DNA of 64,000 bases from Rhizobiales bacterium Ga0077545 (GTDB taxonomy: Bacteria > Pseudomonadota > Alphaproteobacteria > Rhizobiales > Methylopilaceae), in assembly GCA_001464335.1 (NCBI GenBank), contig LNEV01000006.1, forward strand, positions 1 to 64,000, in the 5' to 3' direction. Below are positions 47,626 through 55,520 of the stretch, piece after piece. Each line of letters opens with the position of its first letter. The stretch's first letter is position 1. The notes under the pieces were generated by a model, which was not told the origin of the DNA, made no database searches, and worked only from the letters and a program-made list of their open reading frames with translations. Made by a program: the position numbers and the translations under genes.

Positions 47626-48401
47626 GGTCTTACTCCCGGTGTTTCCAGTGCCATGCCCGCCGCGCGCGTGTTGAGATAAAGTTCAAGAGCGATGAATTCC
47701 TGAGAGCCGAAGGCGTAAGGCTCCGCGCGCACGCCGATCATGCAATTTCGCATCCGCCGCTGAAGCGAGCCGATGGACTGCCATTCCAGCCGATACAAGG
47801 GATAGCCGGTCGGATGGGCCTGCGTGATCGGGCTGCCGCCGAGCCTTTTGTCCCAGTTGTTGTCGTGACAGGAGGCGCATGACAGATCGAGCTGTCCCAT
47901 CCGGGTCTCGAACAATCTCCGGCCTTCCTCGCGAAAGGGCGTCAGCCGCAGATCGGCAGGCGGCGTGATCGGATGGCCGCGCGACTGGTTGCCGACATGG
48001 GCCGTCAAGGCGACGATATCGGGACTTTCGCGGGCGAACGCCTCCGCGCCTTGCCGCTCCTGCCGGCATTGACCGATGCGTCCCGCCAGATCGATGGGCC
48101 GCCCCGACGCCTCGTCAATGGCCGGATAGCGCGCGCCGACACCGCTCATGCTTTCCGCCGCATCACCGTGGCAGGACGCGCAGCTCCTGGCGCTTGCGCC
48201 GGCGGGCTCCTGCCAGAGGCGCGCGCCATCGAGAACGCCCAACATGCCGGGATTGCTGAGGTCGTCGTCCTGCATCGCGCGTGTCGCCTCGCTCATGAAC
48301 TCGCTCCCCGAGCGCCGCTGATCGGCAGGAATGTCCATCGCCGCGGCCGGATGGCCGCCAAGGACAGCCGCAATCGCGACGCAAAGGCGCCAGCCGGTCA
48401 T
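47622..48401 (-). CDS. soxA: SoxA-type diheme c cytochrome
   Basis: A 259-aa periplasmic protein with a signal peptide and two CxxCH heme sites (CASCHGD near residue 74, CASCHDN near 178). The SoxA active-site cysteine lies in RMRNCMIGVRAEPYAFGSQEF, the usual position of the cysteine that carries the persulfide and ligates heme. Canonical SoxAX joins a sulfur substrate to the SoxY cysteine. It forms a TGATG overlap with soxZ. All catalytic features look intact. Confidence 0.9.
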   Translation of the reverse strand: MTGWRLCVAIAAVLGGHPAAAMDIPADQRRSGSEFMSEATRAMQDDDLSNPGMLGVLDGARLWQEPAGASARSCASCHGDAAESMSGVGARYPAIDEASGRPIDLAGRIGQCRQERQGAEAFARESPDIVALTAHVGNQSRGHPITPPADLRLTPFREEGRRLFETRMGQLDLSCASCHDNNWDKRLGGSPITQAHPTGYPLYRLEWQSIGSLQRRMRNCMIGVRAEPYAFGSQEFIALELYLNTRAAGMALETPGVRP

Positions 48402-48724
48402 CAGGTCACCGTGATCTCGGCCGTCGCGGTCTGCGTCTCGCCCTTGTCATCGGTCCAGGCGAACGTGATCGTTCCGCTTTCCATGGCGATCGTCGAAAAC
48501 GAAATAAAGGGATTGGCCGACATCGCCGGGTGAAGGTCCGCCGCAAAGATTTCGGTGGTTCCATAGGTACAGACGAAACGGTTGATGATGTCCCGCGGGA
48601 TCATCTGACCGTTCACGCCCTGCCGCTGGCCGGTCTCCATCTGGTGAGCGATCATCGCCCGTATATCGATGACCTCCCCGCGTTTTGCGGTCTTCGGGAC
48701 ATTGATGAGAGCGCGCGCCGTCAT
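48401..48724 (-). CDS. soxZ: SoxZ sulfur-carrier subunit
   Basis: A 107-aa immunoglobulin-like protein: ARALINVPKTAKRGEVIDIRAMIAHQMETG is the SoxZ N-terminal block, and SFSTIAMESGTITFAWTDDKGET the C-terminal one. SoxZ forms the SoxYZ heterodimer that carries sulfur on the SoxY arm. No signal peptide, as usual, because it is exported with SoxY. Start set by the ATGA overlap with soxY. Confidence 0.9.
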   Translation of the reverse strand: MTARALINVPKTAKRGEVIDIRAMIAHQMETGQRQGVNGQMIPRDIINRFVCTYGTTEIFAADLHPAMSANPFISFSTIAMESGTITFAWTDDKGETQTATAEITVT

Positions 48725-49194
48725 GACAGATCCTCGATGCAGGCGGCAAGCGTCACGATGACATTGACGCGGCTCGACCAATAGCTGCCGTCGGTGAGTT
48801 CGGCGACGGCCACGACCGTCTGCGAGGTCGCAAGGCGGATGCGCGTCGCGACACGTGCCCGGCCCGATCTTGGACCGAGGTGAAAGACCGCGATGTCGGC
48901 CTGCGGATTCTTTTCGTTGAACAGCGCGATGCGGCGCACATGATCCTCGGCCGTCATCGGGCTCTCGACATCGACCGTGACGCCAACCGCATTACCGTTT
49001 TCGAGGATCGGCGGGATGTCGAGCTTCACCCTTCCGTCGTTGATCGGCTGGCCGCCGGAGAAGGCCTGCATTGCCTCGTCAAGGCTCGGCCGCGCCAGAG
49101 CCCGGCGCGGCACGGCCAGGATCAGGAGACCTGCGGCCGCGCCGATCACGATGTCACGCCGGTTCAGACAGGCAGTGGGCAAAGGCGATTGCAC
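48721..49194 (-). CDS. soxY: SoxY-like sulfur carrier with an atypical C-terminal arm
   Basis: A 157-aa SoxY. The twin-arginine signal NRRDIVIGAAAGLLIL is at residues ~11-26. The mature domain includes VKLDIPPILENGNAVGVTVDV and HVRRIALFNEKNP. Canonical SoxY ends in a flexible GGCGG arm whose cysteine carries the substrate. Here the end reads VTLAACIEDLS: the cysteine is kept but the flanking glycines are replaced and four residues follow it. This is seen directly. Whether the arm can still enter SoxA/SoxAX and other partners is open. Confidence 0.88.
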   Translation of the reverse strand: MQSPLPTACLNRRDIVIGAAAGLLILAVPRRALARPSLDEAMQAFSGGQPINDGRVKLDIPPILENGNAVGVTVDVESPMTAEDHVRRIALFNEKNPQADIAVFHLGPRSGRARVATRIRLATSQTVVAVAELTDGSYWSSRVNVIVTLAACIEDLS

Positions 49195-49198
49195 GGGA

Positions 49199-49633
49199 TT
49201 ACTCCTTCAGCGTCACGAGATAAGCCACGATGTCTTCAATCTCGGCCTTTTCAAGGATGGGTTTGCCGCGCCAGTCTTCGGATATGTCCGCACGTGTTGG
49301 CGCTTCGAGATAGGACGGCATCAGGCTTTGCGGATTGAGCGCCTTGATGTTGGCGACGCGCAGTCGGATCTGGCCTTCCGACAATCTACTGCCAAGCCCC
49401 GACAGGTCCGGCGCGATGGTGCCCTGCATATGCGGCTCCGCGAACGGACCGGAATGGCACAGCGAACACAGCGAGCGATGGCGATCCCCCATCAGTTTTT
49501 CGCCGCGCGCCGGATCGCCGACCTGCCCGGTCAGCGAAGCCGGAATGGCATCGCCGTGAATCTCGTAGGGAGCGCTTCCCTGCGCGGACGCCGGAACCGA
49601 AGCGAGAACGGCGGCGGAGAAAAGCCACTTCAT
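49199..49633 (-). CDS. soxX: SoxX-type monoheme c cytochrome
   Basis: A 144-aa protein with signal peptide MKWLFSAAVLASVPASAQ. One heme site (CSLCHS near residue 56) and the axial-Met region LNPQSLMPSYL are typical SoxX features. SoxX pairs with SoxA to form SoxAX. The start overlaps the stop of the flavoprotein gene (ATGA). The longer ORF frame upstream belongs to that gene's region. Confidence 0.87.
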   Translation of the reverse strand: MKWLFSAAVLASVPASAQGSAPYEIHGDAIPASLTGQVGDPARGEKLMGDRHRSLCSLCHSGPFAEPHMQGTIAPDLSGLGSRLSEGQIRLRVANIKALNPQSLMPSYLEAPTRADISEDWRGKPILEKAEIEDIVAYLVTLKE

Positions 49634-50904
49634 GCGAACACCTCGCCGGTCAGGCTTCGAAACCAGCTGTCGGCGTAGACGGCCTCGGCGGCGCGCGCGT
49701 CGGCAGGCGCGTCCAGCGGGCTGACACCGCCCGCCCCCTCGACCTCCGTCAGAAGGCCGTCTTTCGGGCTGTACACACCGGCAATCGAAACGGCGTAGTC
49801 GGGCGCGATGAGGCTGTAGCAGGTGTTGATGAGTTTCGGCACGACGGGTGCGCGCTCGCGCAGCAGCGCGACCACCGCCGCAGCGCAGACCTTGGCCTGC
49901 CCGTTCGCGGCGAAGGCCGATTTCGGCATCGCGCCGCCGACCGCCGCATCTCCGATCACGTGAATTCCGGGCCGAAGGCGCGACTCGAAGGTTGCCGGAT
50001 CGACCGGACACCAGCCGGTCTGGTCGGCCACCCCGCCAATGACAGCAATCGCGCCCGCGCGCTGGGGCGGAATGACGTTGGCGACATCGGCCGTGTGGCT
50101 TCCGAACTCGGTGACGAGGGTCTTCGTTGCCGGATCTATCTCGGTGACGCGCCCGCCGAACGACAGCGACACCCATTCGATGAGACCGGGATAGAGATCC
50201 TGCCACGCGGCCTCGAACAGACGCTGTTTGGAGAACTGATCCTTTGCGTCGAGGATGATCAGCTTCGACTTCGGCTTGTGAGTCTTGAGATAATGCGCGA
50301 TCAGGCTTGCCCGCTCGTAGGGACCGGGCGGGCAGCGGAACGGATTTGGCGGCGCGGACATGACGACCAATCCGCCGTCTTCCATCGCCTCAAGCTGCCG
50401 CCGCAGCAGAAGCGTCTGCTCACCTGCCTTCCACGCATGCGGCATGACGCCGGACGCGGCCTGCGAATAGCCGGGAATGGCGTCGAAATCCACGTCGATG
50501 CCGGGCGCGACGACGAGGCGGTCGTAGCCAAGCTCCGATTGATCGGCCAGCCGGACACGCCGCGCATCGGCGTCGATGCCGGTCGCGGCCTGATGCACGA
50601 CCTCGATCCCGGCGCGGCGCAGCCCGTCATAGCCGAACTGCTGGTCCCCCATGTCGCGGAGCCCGGCAATGACCAGATTGCTGATCGGGCAGGACGTATA
50701 TTGTGCGGACGGTTCGATGAGCGTGACGCGCACGCCCGCATCCTCGCGGCGGAGCGCGCGCGCAAGGCTCGCACCGGCAAACCCTCCGCCGATGACGACG
50801 ACATGCGGCTCCGCCTGCCCGAGAACATGCGGCGCACCGAAGGTCAGCGCAGCGCCGCCCGCGGCAAGTCCGGAGACGATCTCTCTACGGCTGGGGCGCG
50901 GCAT
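49630..50904 (-). CDS. Flavocytochrome c sulfide dehydrogenase flavoprotein (FccB/SoxF-like)
   Basis: A 424-aa flavoprotein with a Tat signal (SRREIVSGLAAGG). The FAD motif VVVIGGGFAGASLARAL, YTSCPISNLV (a candidate covalent flavin site) and the redox cysteines PFRCPPGPYERA and TGWCPVDP match FCSD flavoprotein subunits. FCSD oxidises sulfide to polysulfide or sulfur. GGAG lies seven bases before the chosen ATG; the Met one codon earlier is nearly equal. It follows its presumed cytochrome subunit gene with an overlap of about 20 bp. Confidence 0.87.
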   Translation of the reverse strand: MPRPSRREIVSGLAAGGAALTFGAPHVLGQAEPHVVVIGGGFAGASLARALRREDAGVRVTLIEPSAQYTSCPISNLVIAGLRDMGDQQFGYDGLRRAGIEVVHQAATGIDADARRVRLADQSELGYDRLVVAPGIDVDFDAIPGYSQAASGVMPHAWKAGEQTLLLRRQLEAMEDGGLVVMSAPPNPFRCPPGPYERASLIAHYLKTHKPKSKLIILDAKDQFSKQRLFEAAWQDLYPGLIEWVSLSFGGRVTEIDPATKTLVTEFGSHTADVANVIPPQRAGAIAVIGGVADQTGWCPVDPATFESRLRPGIHVIGDAAVGGAMPKSAFAANGQAKVCAAAVVALLRERAPVVPKLINTCYSLIAPDYAVSIAGVYSPKDGLLTEVEGAGGVSPLDAPADARAAEAVYADSWFRSLTGEVFA

Positions 50905-51211
50905 CATCGTTCTCCGCAAGCCATCGGGCGATGGCCTGTGTTTCCTCGTCCGAGAATCCCTTGGCGATGCGGCCCATCACGGTCGAAGGCCGCTCGCCGG
51001 AACGAAACGCCCGCATATCGGCAAGGATCGCCTCGGCCGAGCGCCCTTGCAAGGTCGGGATCGCAACGCCCGCCGCAGCCGGAGAATGGCAGCCCGAGCA
51101 TGCGCTCGCACCGGCCGGCGCTTCCGCGCGGGCCGGTGCGATGGTCATGACACCGAACGCCGCGCCCAGAAGAAGCACGCCGCGTCCGGCTCGTGATCGT
51201 GTACCCGGCAT
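50885..51211 (-). CDS. Monoheme cytochrome c (FCSD cytochrome subunit-like)
   Basis: A 108-aa periplasmic cytochrome with a signal peptide (GVLLLGAAFGVMTIAPARAEA). CSGCHS near residue 38 is the heme site and TVMGRIAKGFSDEETQAIARWL supplies the Met ligand. This fits the small cytochrome that partners an FCSD flavoprotein. It lies between the molybdenum hydroxylase and the flavoprotein gene, 4 bp from the former. Confidence 0.83.
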   Translation of the reverse strand: MPGTRSRAGRGVLLLGAAFGVMTIAPARAEAPAGASACSGCHSPAAAGVAIPTLQGRSAEAILADMRAFRSGERPSTVMGRIAKGFSDEETQAIARWLAENDDAAPQP

Positions 51212-51215
51212 GTCC

Positions 51216-53384
51216 TCACGCCAGATCGTGGTTCTTCAGCGGCAGCATGCGGATGCGCTTTCCGGTTGCCGCAAAGAGCGCGTTGAGAACCGCGGGCGCG
51301 GCAACCGCGATGGTCGGCTCGCCGACGCCGCCCCAGAAGCCGCCGGACGGCATGATGATCGTCTCGACTTCCGGCATCTCGGCCATGCGGAGAACTTCGT
51401 ATGTATCGAAATTTTCCTGCTCGACACGGCCATTGCCGATCGTGCATTCGCCATAGAGCGCCGCCGAAAGTCCGTAGACGAAGGAGCCTTCGACCTGCCG
51501 CTCGATCTGCGCCGGATTGACCTGATGGCCGGGATCGGTCGCCGCGACGATGCGATGAATTTTCATGCGTCCGTCGGCCACCGAAACCTCGGCCGCGGCG
51601 GCGACGTAGCTGCCGAAGCCCATGATCTGCCCGAGACCGCGATGCACGCCCTCTGCGGCAGGCTTGTCCCAACCGATCCCTTCGGCCGCCGCGTTCAGCA
51701 CGGCAAGGTGTTTCGGATGGTTGACCATCAGCTTGCGGCGGAACTCCAACGGATCGACCCCGGCTGCGTCGGCCAGTTCGTCGAGAAAGCACTCCATGTA
51801 GATCGCATTCTGGTTGAGATTGACCCCACGCCAGAAGCCCGGCGGCACCGGCGGATTGCGCATGGCATGGTCGATCCGCAGATTGGGGATCGTGTAGGCG
51901 AGATGGCCCTCCGGGCTGTTCTGGGTCAGGCCCTGAAACACAACCGGGTCCATACCGCCCTGCATGGCTTCCGGCCGCACGCTCGCAAGGATCGACTGGC
52001 CGGAAATGCGCATATGCAACGCCGTCAGATTGCCTTCGGCGTCGAGCGCACCGGTCATCTTGCACTGCGTCGTCGGATGATAGGCGCCGTGGAGCATGTC
52101 CTCTTCGCGGCTCCAGATCAGCTTCACATGCGTGCCGGGCACCTCCCTGGCGAGCTGGACCGCCTGGCGCACATAATCCTGCATGCCGCGCCGCCCGAAG
52201 CCGCCGCCCAGATGGACCTTGTGCACGTCGCACTGGCGGATCGGCAGGCCGGCGGCCTCTGCGGCGGCAGCAAGGCTCGCCTCGCCGTTCTGCGTCGGCG
52301 CCCAGACCTCGCAGCGCTCCGTCGTGTAGAGCGCCGTCGCGTTCATCGGCTCCATCGTGGCGTGGTTCTGATAGGGGAAAGCATAGACCGCGCTGAGGAC
52401 CTTGCCGCCGCCGGAGAACTGCGTCTGCACATCGCCCTCGTTGCGGAGCACGAAGGCATCGTCGGCCTCAAGGCCCTCCTTCAGCATTTCGGCGATCGAG
52501 GCACTCGAGACATCCTTGTTCGGCCCTTCGTCCCAGGTGACCGGGAGGGCATCGAGCGCCGTCTTCGCGCGCCACCACGTGTCCGCGATCACGCCGACGG
52601 TGACGTCATCGAGCTGGACGACCTTCCTGACGCCCGGCATCGACGAGACCGCAGCGGCGTCGAAGCTCGCGATCTTGCCGCCGAAATGCGGACAGGCCTT
52701 TACTGCCGCGTTCAGCATGCCCGGGAATGTCAGGTCTGTGCCGTAGATCTGCTTGCCCGTCAGCTTCTCGACGGTATCGAGACGCGGCAGCGGCTGGCCG
52801 ACGATCTTCCAGTCCTTCGGGTCTTTCAGCACGACATTGCCGGGCGGGGTCTGCTTCGCAGCCGCTTCCGCCATCGCGCCGTAGGTCGTCGTGCGGTTGC
52901 TCGCCCCGTGCGTAATGACGCCCTTGTCGACGGAGCATTCGGAGGCGGTAACGTCCCATTCGGCCGCCGCCGCTGCGACCAGCATATGCCGCGCTGCCGC
53001 GCCGCCCTGACGCACATAATCGTGGGATTCACGGATGCCGCGGCTGCCGCCGGTCGAGAAATTGCCCCAGACCCGGTCGCGGGCGACGTTCTGGCCCGGC
53101 GTCGGATATTCGGTCGTGACTTTCGACCAGTCGCATTCGAGCTCTTCCGCGACGAGCTGGGCGAGGCCGGTGAGCGTGCCCTGCCCCATTTCGGAGCGCG
53201 CGATGCGGATGACGACCGTGTCGTCCGGCTTGATCACGACCCACGCATTGACCTCGGGCGGAAGGGCCGTCTGGGCCAGAGCCTCCTTCGTGAACGGAAC
53301 ATGGAAGCCGAGCACGAAGCCGCCCATGGCCGCGCTGGAGCCGATGAGGAAATTGCGGCGCGAAACGTTGGTTGCAATGGTCAT
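51216..53384 (-). CDS. Tat-exported molybdenum hydroxylase large subunit (IorB-like)
   Basis: A 722-aa molybdopterin-binding subunit of the xanthine oxidase superfamily, isoquinoline 1-oxidoreductase beta branch. The N-terminus has a twin-arginine signal (VSRRNFLIGSSAAMGG). Molybdopterin-binding regions LGGGFGRRGMQDYVRQA and FWRGVNLNQN are visible, and the catalytic-base Glu lies in FWGGVGEPTIAVAAPAV near the C-terminus. It is periplasmic and lacks an FAD partner, so electrons should pass to the 2Fe-2S subunit and then to cytochrome c. The substrate is unknown; N-heterocycles and aldehydes are typical of the branch. Confidence 0.88.
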   Translation of the reverse strand: MTIATNVSRRNFLIGSSAAMGGFVLGFHVPFTKEALAQTALPPEVNAWVVIKPDDTVVIRIARSEMGQGTLTGLAQLVAEELECDWSKVTTEYPTPGQNVARDRVWGNFSTGGSRGIRESHDYVRQGGAAARHMLVAAAAAEWDVTASECSVDKGVITHGASNRTTTYGAMAEAAAKQTPPGNVVLKDPKDWKIVGQPLPRLDTVEKLTGKQIYGTDLTFPGMLNAAVKACPHFGGKIASFDAAAVSSMPGVRKVVQLDDVTVGVIADTWWRAKTALDALPVTWDEGPNKDVSSASIAEMLKEGLEADDAFVLRNEGDVQTQFSGGGKVLSAVYAFPYQNHATMEPMNATALYTTERCEVWAPTQNGEASLAAAAEAAGLPIRQCDVHKVHLGGGFGRRGMQDYVRQAVQLAREVPGTHVKLIWSREEDMLHGAYHPTTQCKMTGALDAEGNLTALHMRISGQSILASVRPEAMQGGMDPVVFQGLTQNSPEGHLAYTIPNLRIDHAMRNPPVPPGFWRGVNLNQNAIYMECFLDELADAAGVDPLEFRRKLMVNHPKHLAVLNAAAEGIGWDKPAAEGVHRGLGQIMGFGSYVAAAAEVSVADGRMKIHRIVAATDPGHQVNPAQIERQVEGSFVYGLSAALYGECTIGNGRVEQENFDTYEVLRMAEMPEVETIIMPSGGFWGGVGEPTIAVAAPAVLNALFAATGKRIRMLPLKNHDLA

Positions 53385-53396
53385 GTCGATGTCCCC

Positions 53397-53861
53397 TCAG
53401 CCAGCGTTCGTTGTGTCCGCAGCCGCTTCCTTGATCGCGGCGCGAACTCGATTGTAGGTACCGCAGCGGCAGATATTGGTGATCTCCGCATTGATGTCCT
53501 CGTCGCTGGGATTGGGGTTCTGCTGAAGAAGCCCCGCCGCCGCCATGATCATGCCGGCCTGGCAATAGCCGCATTGCGGGACTTCGTGTGCAAGCCATGC
53601 CTTCTGAAGCGGGTGCGAGCCATCCGGCGAAAGCCCTTCGATCGTCAGGATTTTCTGTTCCGGTGCAACCGCGCTCACGGGCATGACGCAGGACCGCGTT
53701 GCAATGCCGTCGATGTGGATCGTGCACGCGCCGCACTGGGCGACACCGCACGCGAATTTTGTGCCTGTGAGACCGAGCTGCTCGCGGATGACCCACAGAA
53801 GCGGCGTATCAGGATCGACGTCGACCTCTCGGTCCTGTCCGTTGATGTTCAAGCGAGCCAT
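53397..53861 (-). CDS. (2Fe-2S) small subunit of the molybdenum hydroxylase (IorA-like)
   Basis: A 154-aa protein with two clusters. The plant-type site uses C38, C43, C46 and C58 ([15 protein letters not shown]). The second, all-helical site uses CGYCQAG and CRCGTY. It has no signal peptide and would be carried to the periplasm with the large subunit. GGAGG lies eight bases before the ATG. A TTG two codons earlier is not needed. Confidence 0.92.
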   Translation of the reverse strand: MARLNINGQDREVDVDPDTPLLWVIREQLGLTGTKFACGVAQCGACTIHIDGIATRSCVMPVSAVAPEQKILTIEGLSPDGSHPLQKAWLAHEVPQCGYCQAGMIMAAAGLLQQNPNPSDEDINAEITNICRCGTYNRVRAAIKEAAADTTNAG

Positions 53862-53898
53862 GTTCAATCCCTCCAGATCGTATGGACGAATGCTCGGT

Positions 53899-54282
53899 TC
53901 ATTGAGCAGGTGAGGTCAGCGTTTTCAGGTAGGAGACAATCGCCATGCGTTGCTCCGGGTCGCGCAGCGCGACCGTCATCGTGGTCTGCGGGACGAGGCC
54001 GCGCGGATTTTCGAGATAGGAATTCAGCGTTTCGTCGTTCCAGACGATGTCGGATTTCTCGAGAGCCGGGGAATAGCGGGCGCCTTCGAGCTTTCCAGCG
54101 GTGCGGCCGACCACGCCGTGAAGATTGGGTCCGATGCGCGCCTGGCCGGGTTCAACGCTGTGGCAGGACGCGCAACGCTGCTGGAACAGCTTCTGCCCGT
54201 CGGGAGATGCCCCCTGCCCGTGTGCAGCGCCACTTGCGAGCGCAAGAAAAACCGCGGCGGGCATCAGGTTTTTGCAATTCAT
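53899..54282 (-). CDS. Class I cytochrome c
   Basis: A 127-aa periplasmic cytochrome. Signal peptide [20 protein letters not shown]. Heme site [12 protein letters not shown] near residue 38, then [13 protein letters not shown] and a Met ligand (VPQTTMTV), a c2-like pattern. It is the first gene of the ten-gene operon and a likely electron acceptor of the molybdenum hydroxylase. The longer ORF start lies outside signal peptide context. Confidence 0.85.
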   Translation of the reverse strand: MNCKNLMPAAVFLALASGAAHGQGASPDGQKLFQQRCASCHSVEPGQARIGPNLHGVVGRTAGKLEGARYSPALEKSDIVWNDETLNSYLENPRGLVPQTTMTVALRDPEQRMAIVSYLKTLTSPAQ

Positions 54283-54553
54283 GAATCCACTCCGATGACC
54301 CGCGGAGTGTTGCATCTGGAGGGGCTCTAAACTGTGCCGTCTCTTTCGCGCATTGTCGCCAGATGTACCAAACGGATGCTCTCGGCAAACTTTGATACAA
54401 GATCCCTATGATGGCCTTTGCAAAATCGATCAGGGCGCCACTCGCCACAATCCGGAAACCGGCGCTCGCGTCCCACCGATGGGACTTTGACCCGCCCCAT
54501 TTTTGGGACGGGTTGCGGTTCCGGCGGCTTGAGGAGCGAGCGTTTGGTCTTCG
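54283..54553 (-). other. Intergenic region: operon promoter and BKACE 3' hairpin
   Basis: 271 bp. The leftward promoter of the molybdenum-sox operon should lie here; an AT-rich stretch runs over 54380-54420. At 54490-54513 the minus strand can form ACCCG-TCCC/GGGG-CGGGT with a 6-nt A-rich loop, a possible terminator for the BKACE operon, although no T-run follows. A short minus ORF at 54152-54448 lacks coding signals. Confidence 0.5.
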
Positions 54554-55465
54554 TCAGCTTGCAACTCGCGTCACGCTGGCTTCCAGCGGCGCCAGGCCCA
54601 GCATCTGGCGCGCTTCGGCCGGCGTTGCGATCTCGCGGCCATAGGCGCGGGCAAGCGTGACGAAGAACTCGACCAGTTTCGCATTCGTAGGATATCCGAG
54701 CTCGGGATATTCGTAATCGCCGATGCCCGGCGAAATATGCCCGCCATGTTCCATGGCATAAGCGGCGGCGGGCAGCAGCGTTCCGCCCATCACGGTCACG
54801 GTCCAGTTGATTTTCCTGTGGTGGGGAAGATGATTGTAGAACGCCTGGGCGCCTTCGGTCGTGCAGGGATGCGAGCCCATATGACCGCCTTCCGAGAAGG
54901 CAAGCTGGATGAAAGCCGGTTCGTCGATGACACCGATCTGCATCAACCGGTCGACGGTGCGCAGGAACGGGATCGTCCAACAGGTCAGATGCGGACGAAC
55001 GCCGGCCGACTTCATGACCTCGGACAGGAACATAAGCGTCTTCGTCGTATTGACATAGGTGTTGTCGGTCGTCTTGAATTCACCCTTCTCAAGGTCGAAG
55101 AAATCGATGTTCGTGCTGCCGACGTCGACAGCAGCCATATCGGCGCGGGCGGCAATATTCTCACCCATTTTTCGGATATGGGCCGCGCGGTTTTCATCGC
55201 CCTTCACCAGATTTTGGCCAAGGCTGGAATCGACGATGAGATTGCTGCGAGCGCGCACCGCTTCGACCGCCTCGAGATAGACATCCGGATCGCTGGACTG
55301 CTCGCCATTGGGACCACGGGCGTGAAAGTGAATGATCGACGCCCCCGCATTTTCGCAATCCACCGCATTCTGGGCGATTTCATCGGCCGTGTAGGGGATG
55401 TTGGGATTCTTCGTTCTGTACATCCGCTCGTTGACGCGGGCCATGATGATCAGCTTGGGTGCCAT
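54554..55465 (-). CDS. Beta-keto acid cleavage enzyme (BKACE, DUF849)
   Basis: A 303-aa zinc TIM-barrel enzyme. BKACEs cleave a beta-keto acid with acetyl-CoA to give acetoacetate and a new acyl-CoA. The zinc ligands fit H46 and H48 in IIHFHARG, with a further acidic/His site in YAMEHGGHISPGIGDYEY. Start MAPKLIIMARVNERMYR has AGAGGAG upstream; the long ORF extension overlaps tctA. It is the last gene of the operon behind TctABC. Substrate side chain unknown. Confidence 0.88.
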   Translation of the reverse strand: MAPKLIIMARVNERMYRTKNPNIPYTADEIAQNAVDCENAGASIIHFHARGPNGEQSSDPDVYLEAVEAVRARSNLIVDSSLGQNLVKGDENRAAHIRKMGENIAARADMAAVDVGSTNIDFFDLEKGEFKTTDNTYVNTTKTLMFLSEVMKSAGVRPHLTCWTIPFLRTVDRLMQIGVIDEPAFIQLAFSEGGHMGSHPCTTEGAQAFYNHLPHHRKINWTVTVMGGTLLPAAAYAMEHGGHISPGIGDYEYPELGYPTNAKLVEFFVTLARAYGREIATPAEARQMLGLAPLEASVTRVAS

Positions 55466-55520
55466 TGATACACTCCTCTTTGACGGTCTGTCAGGCGGCC
55501 GGCTCCGCCGGCAGCCCATG

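Noticed and set aside
50931..54284. 1117-codon plus-strand ORF opposite the molybdenum hydroxylase operon
   Set aside because: It is antisense to five genes with clear families; long antisense frames are common in GC-rich DNA and its translation shows no family motif.
54152..54448. 98-codon minus-strand ORF over the start of the cytochrome c gene
   Set aside because: Overlaps the signal peptide region of the cytochrome in another frame and has no ribosome binding site or family.
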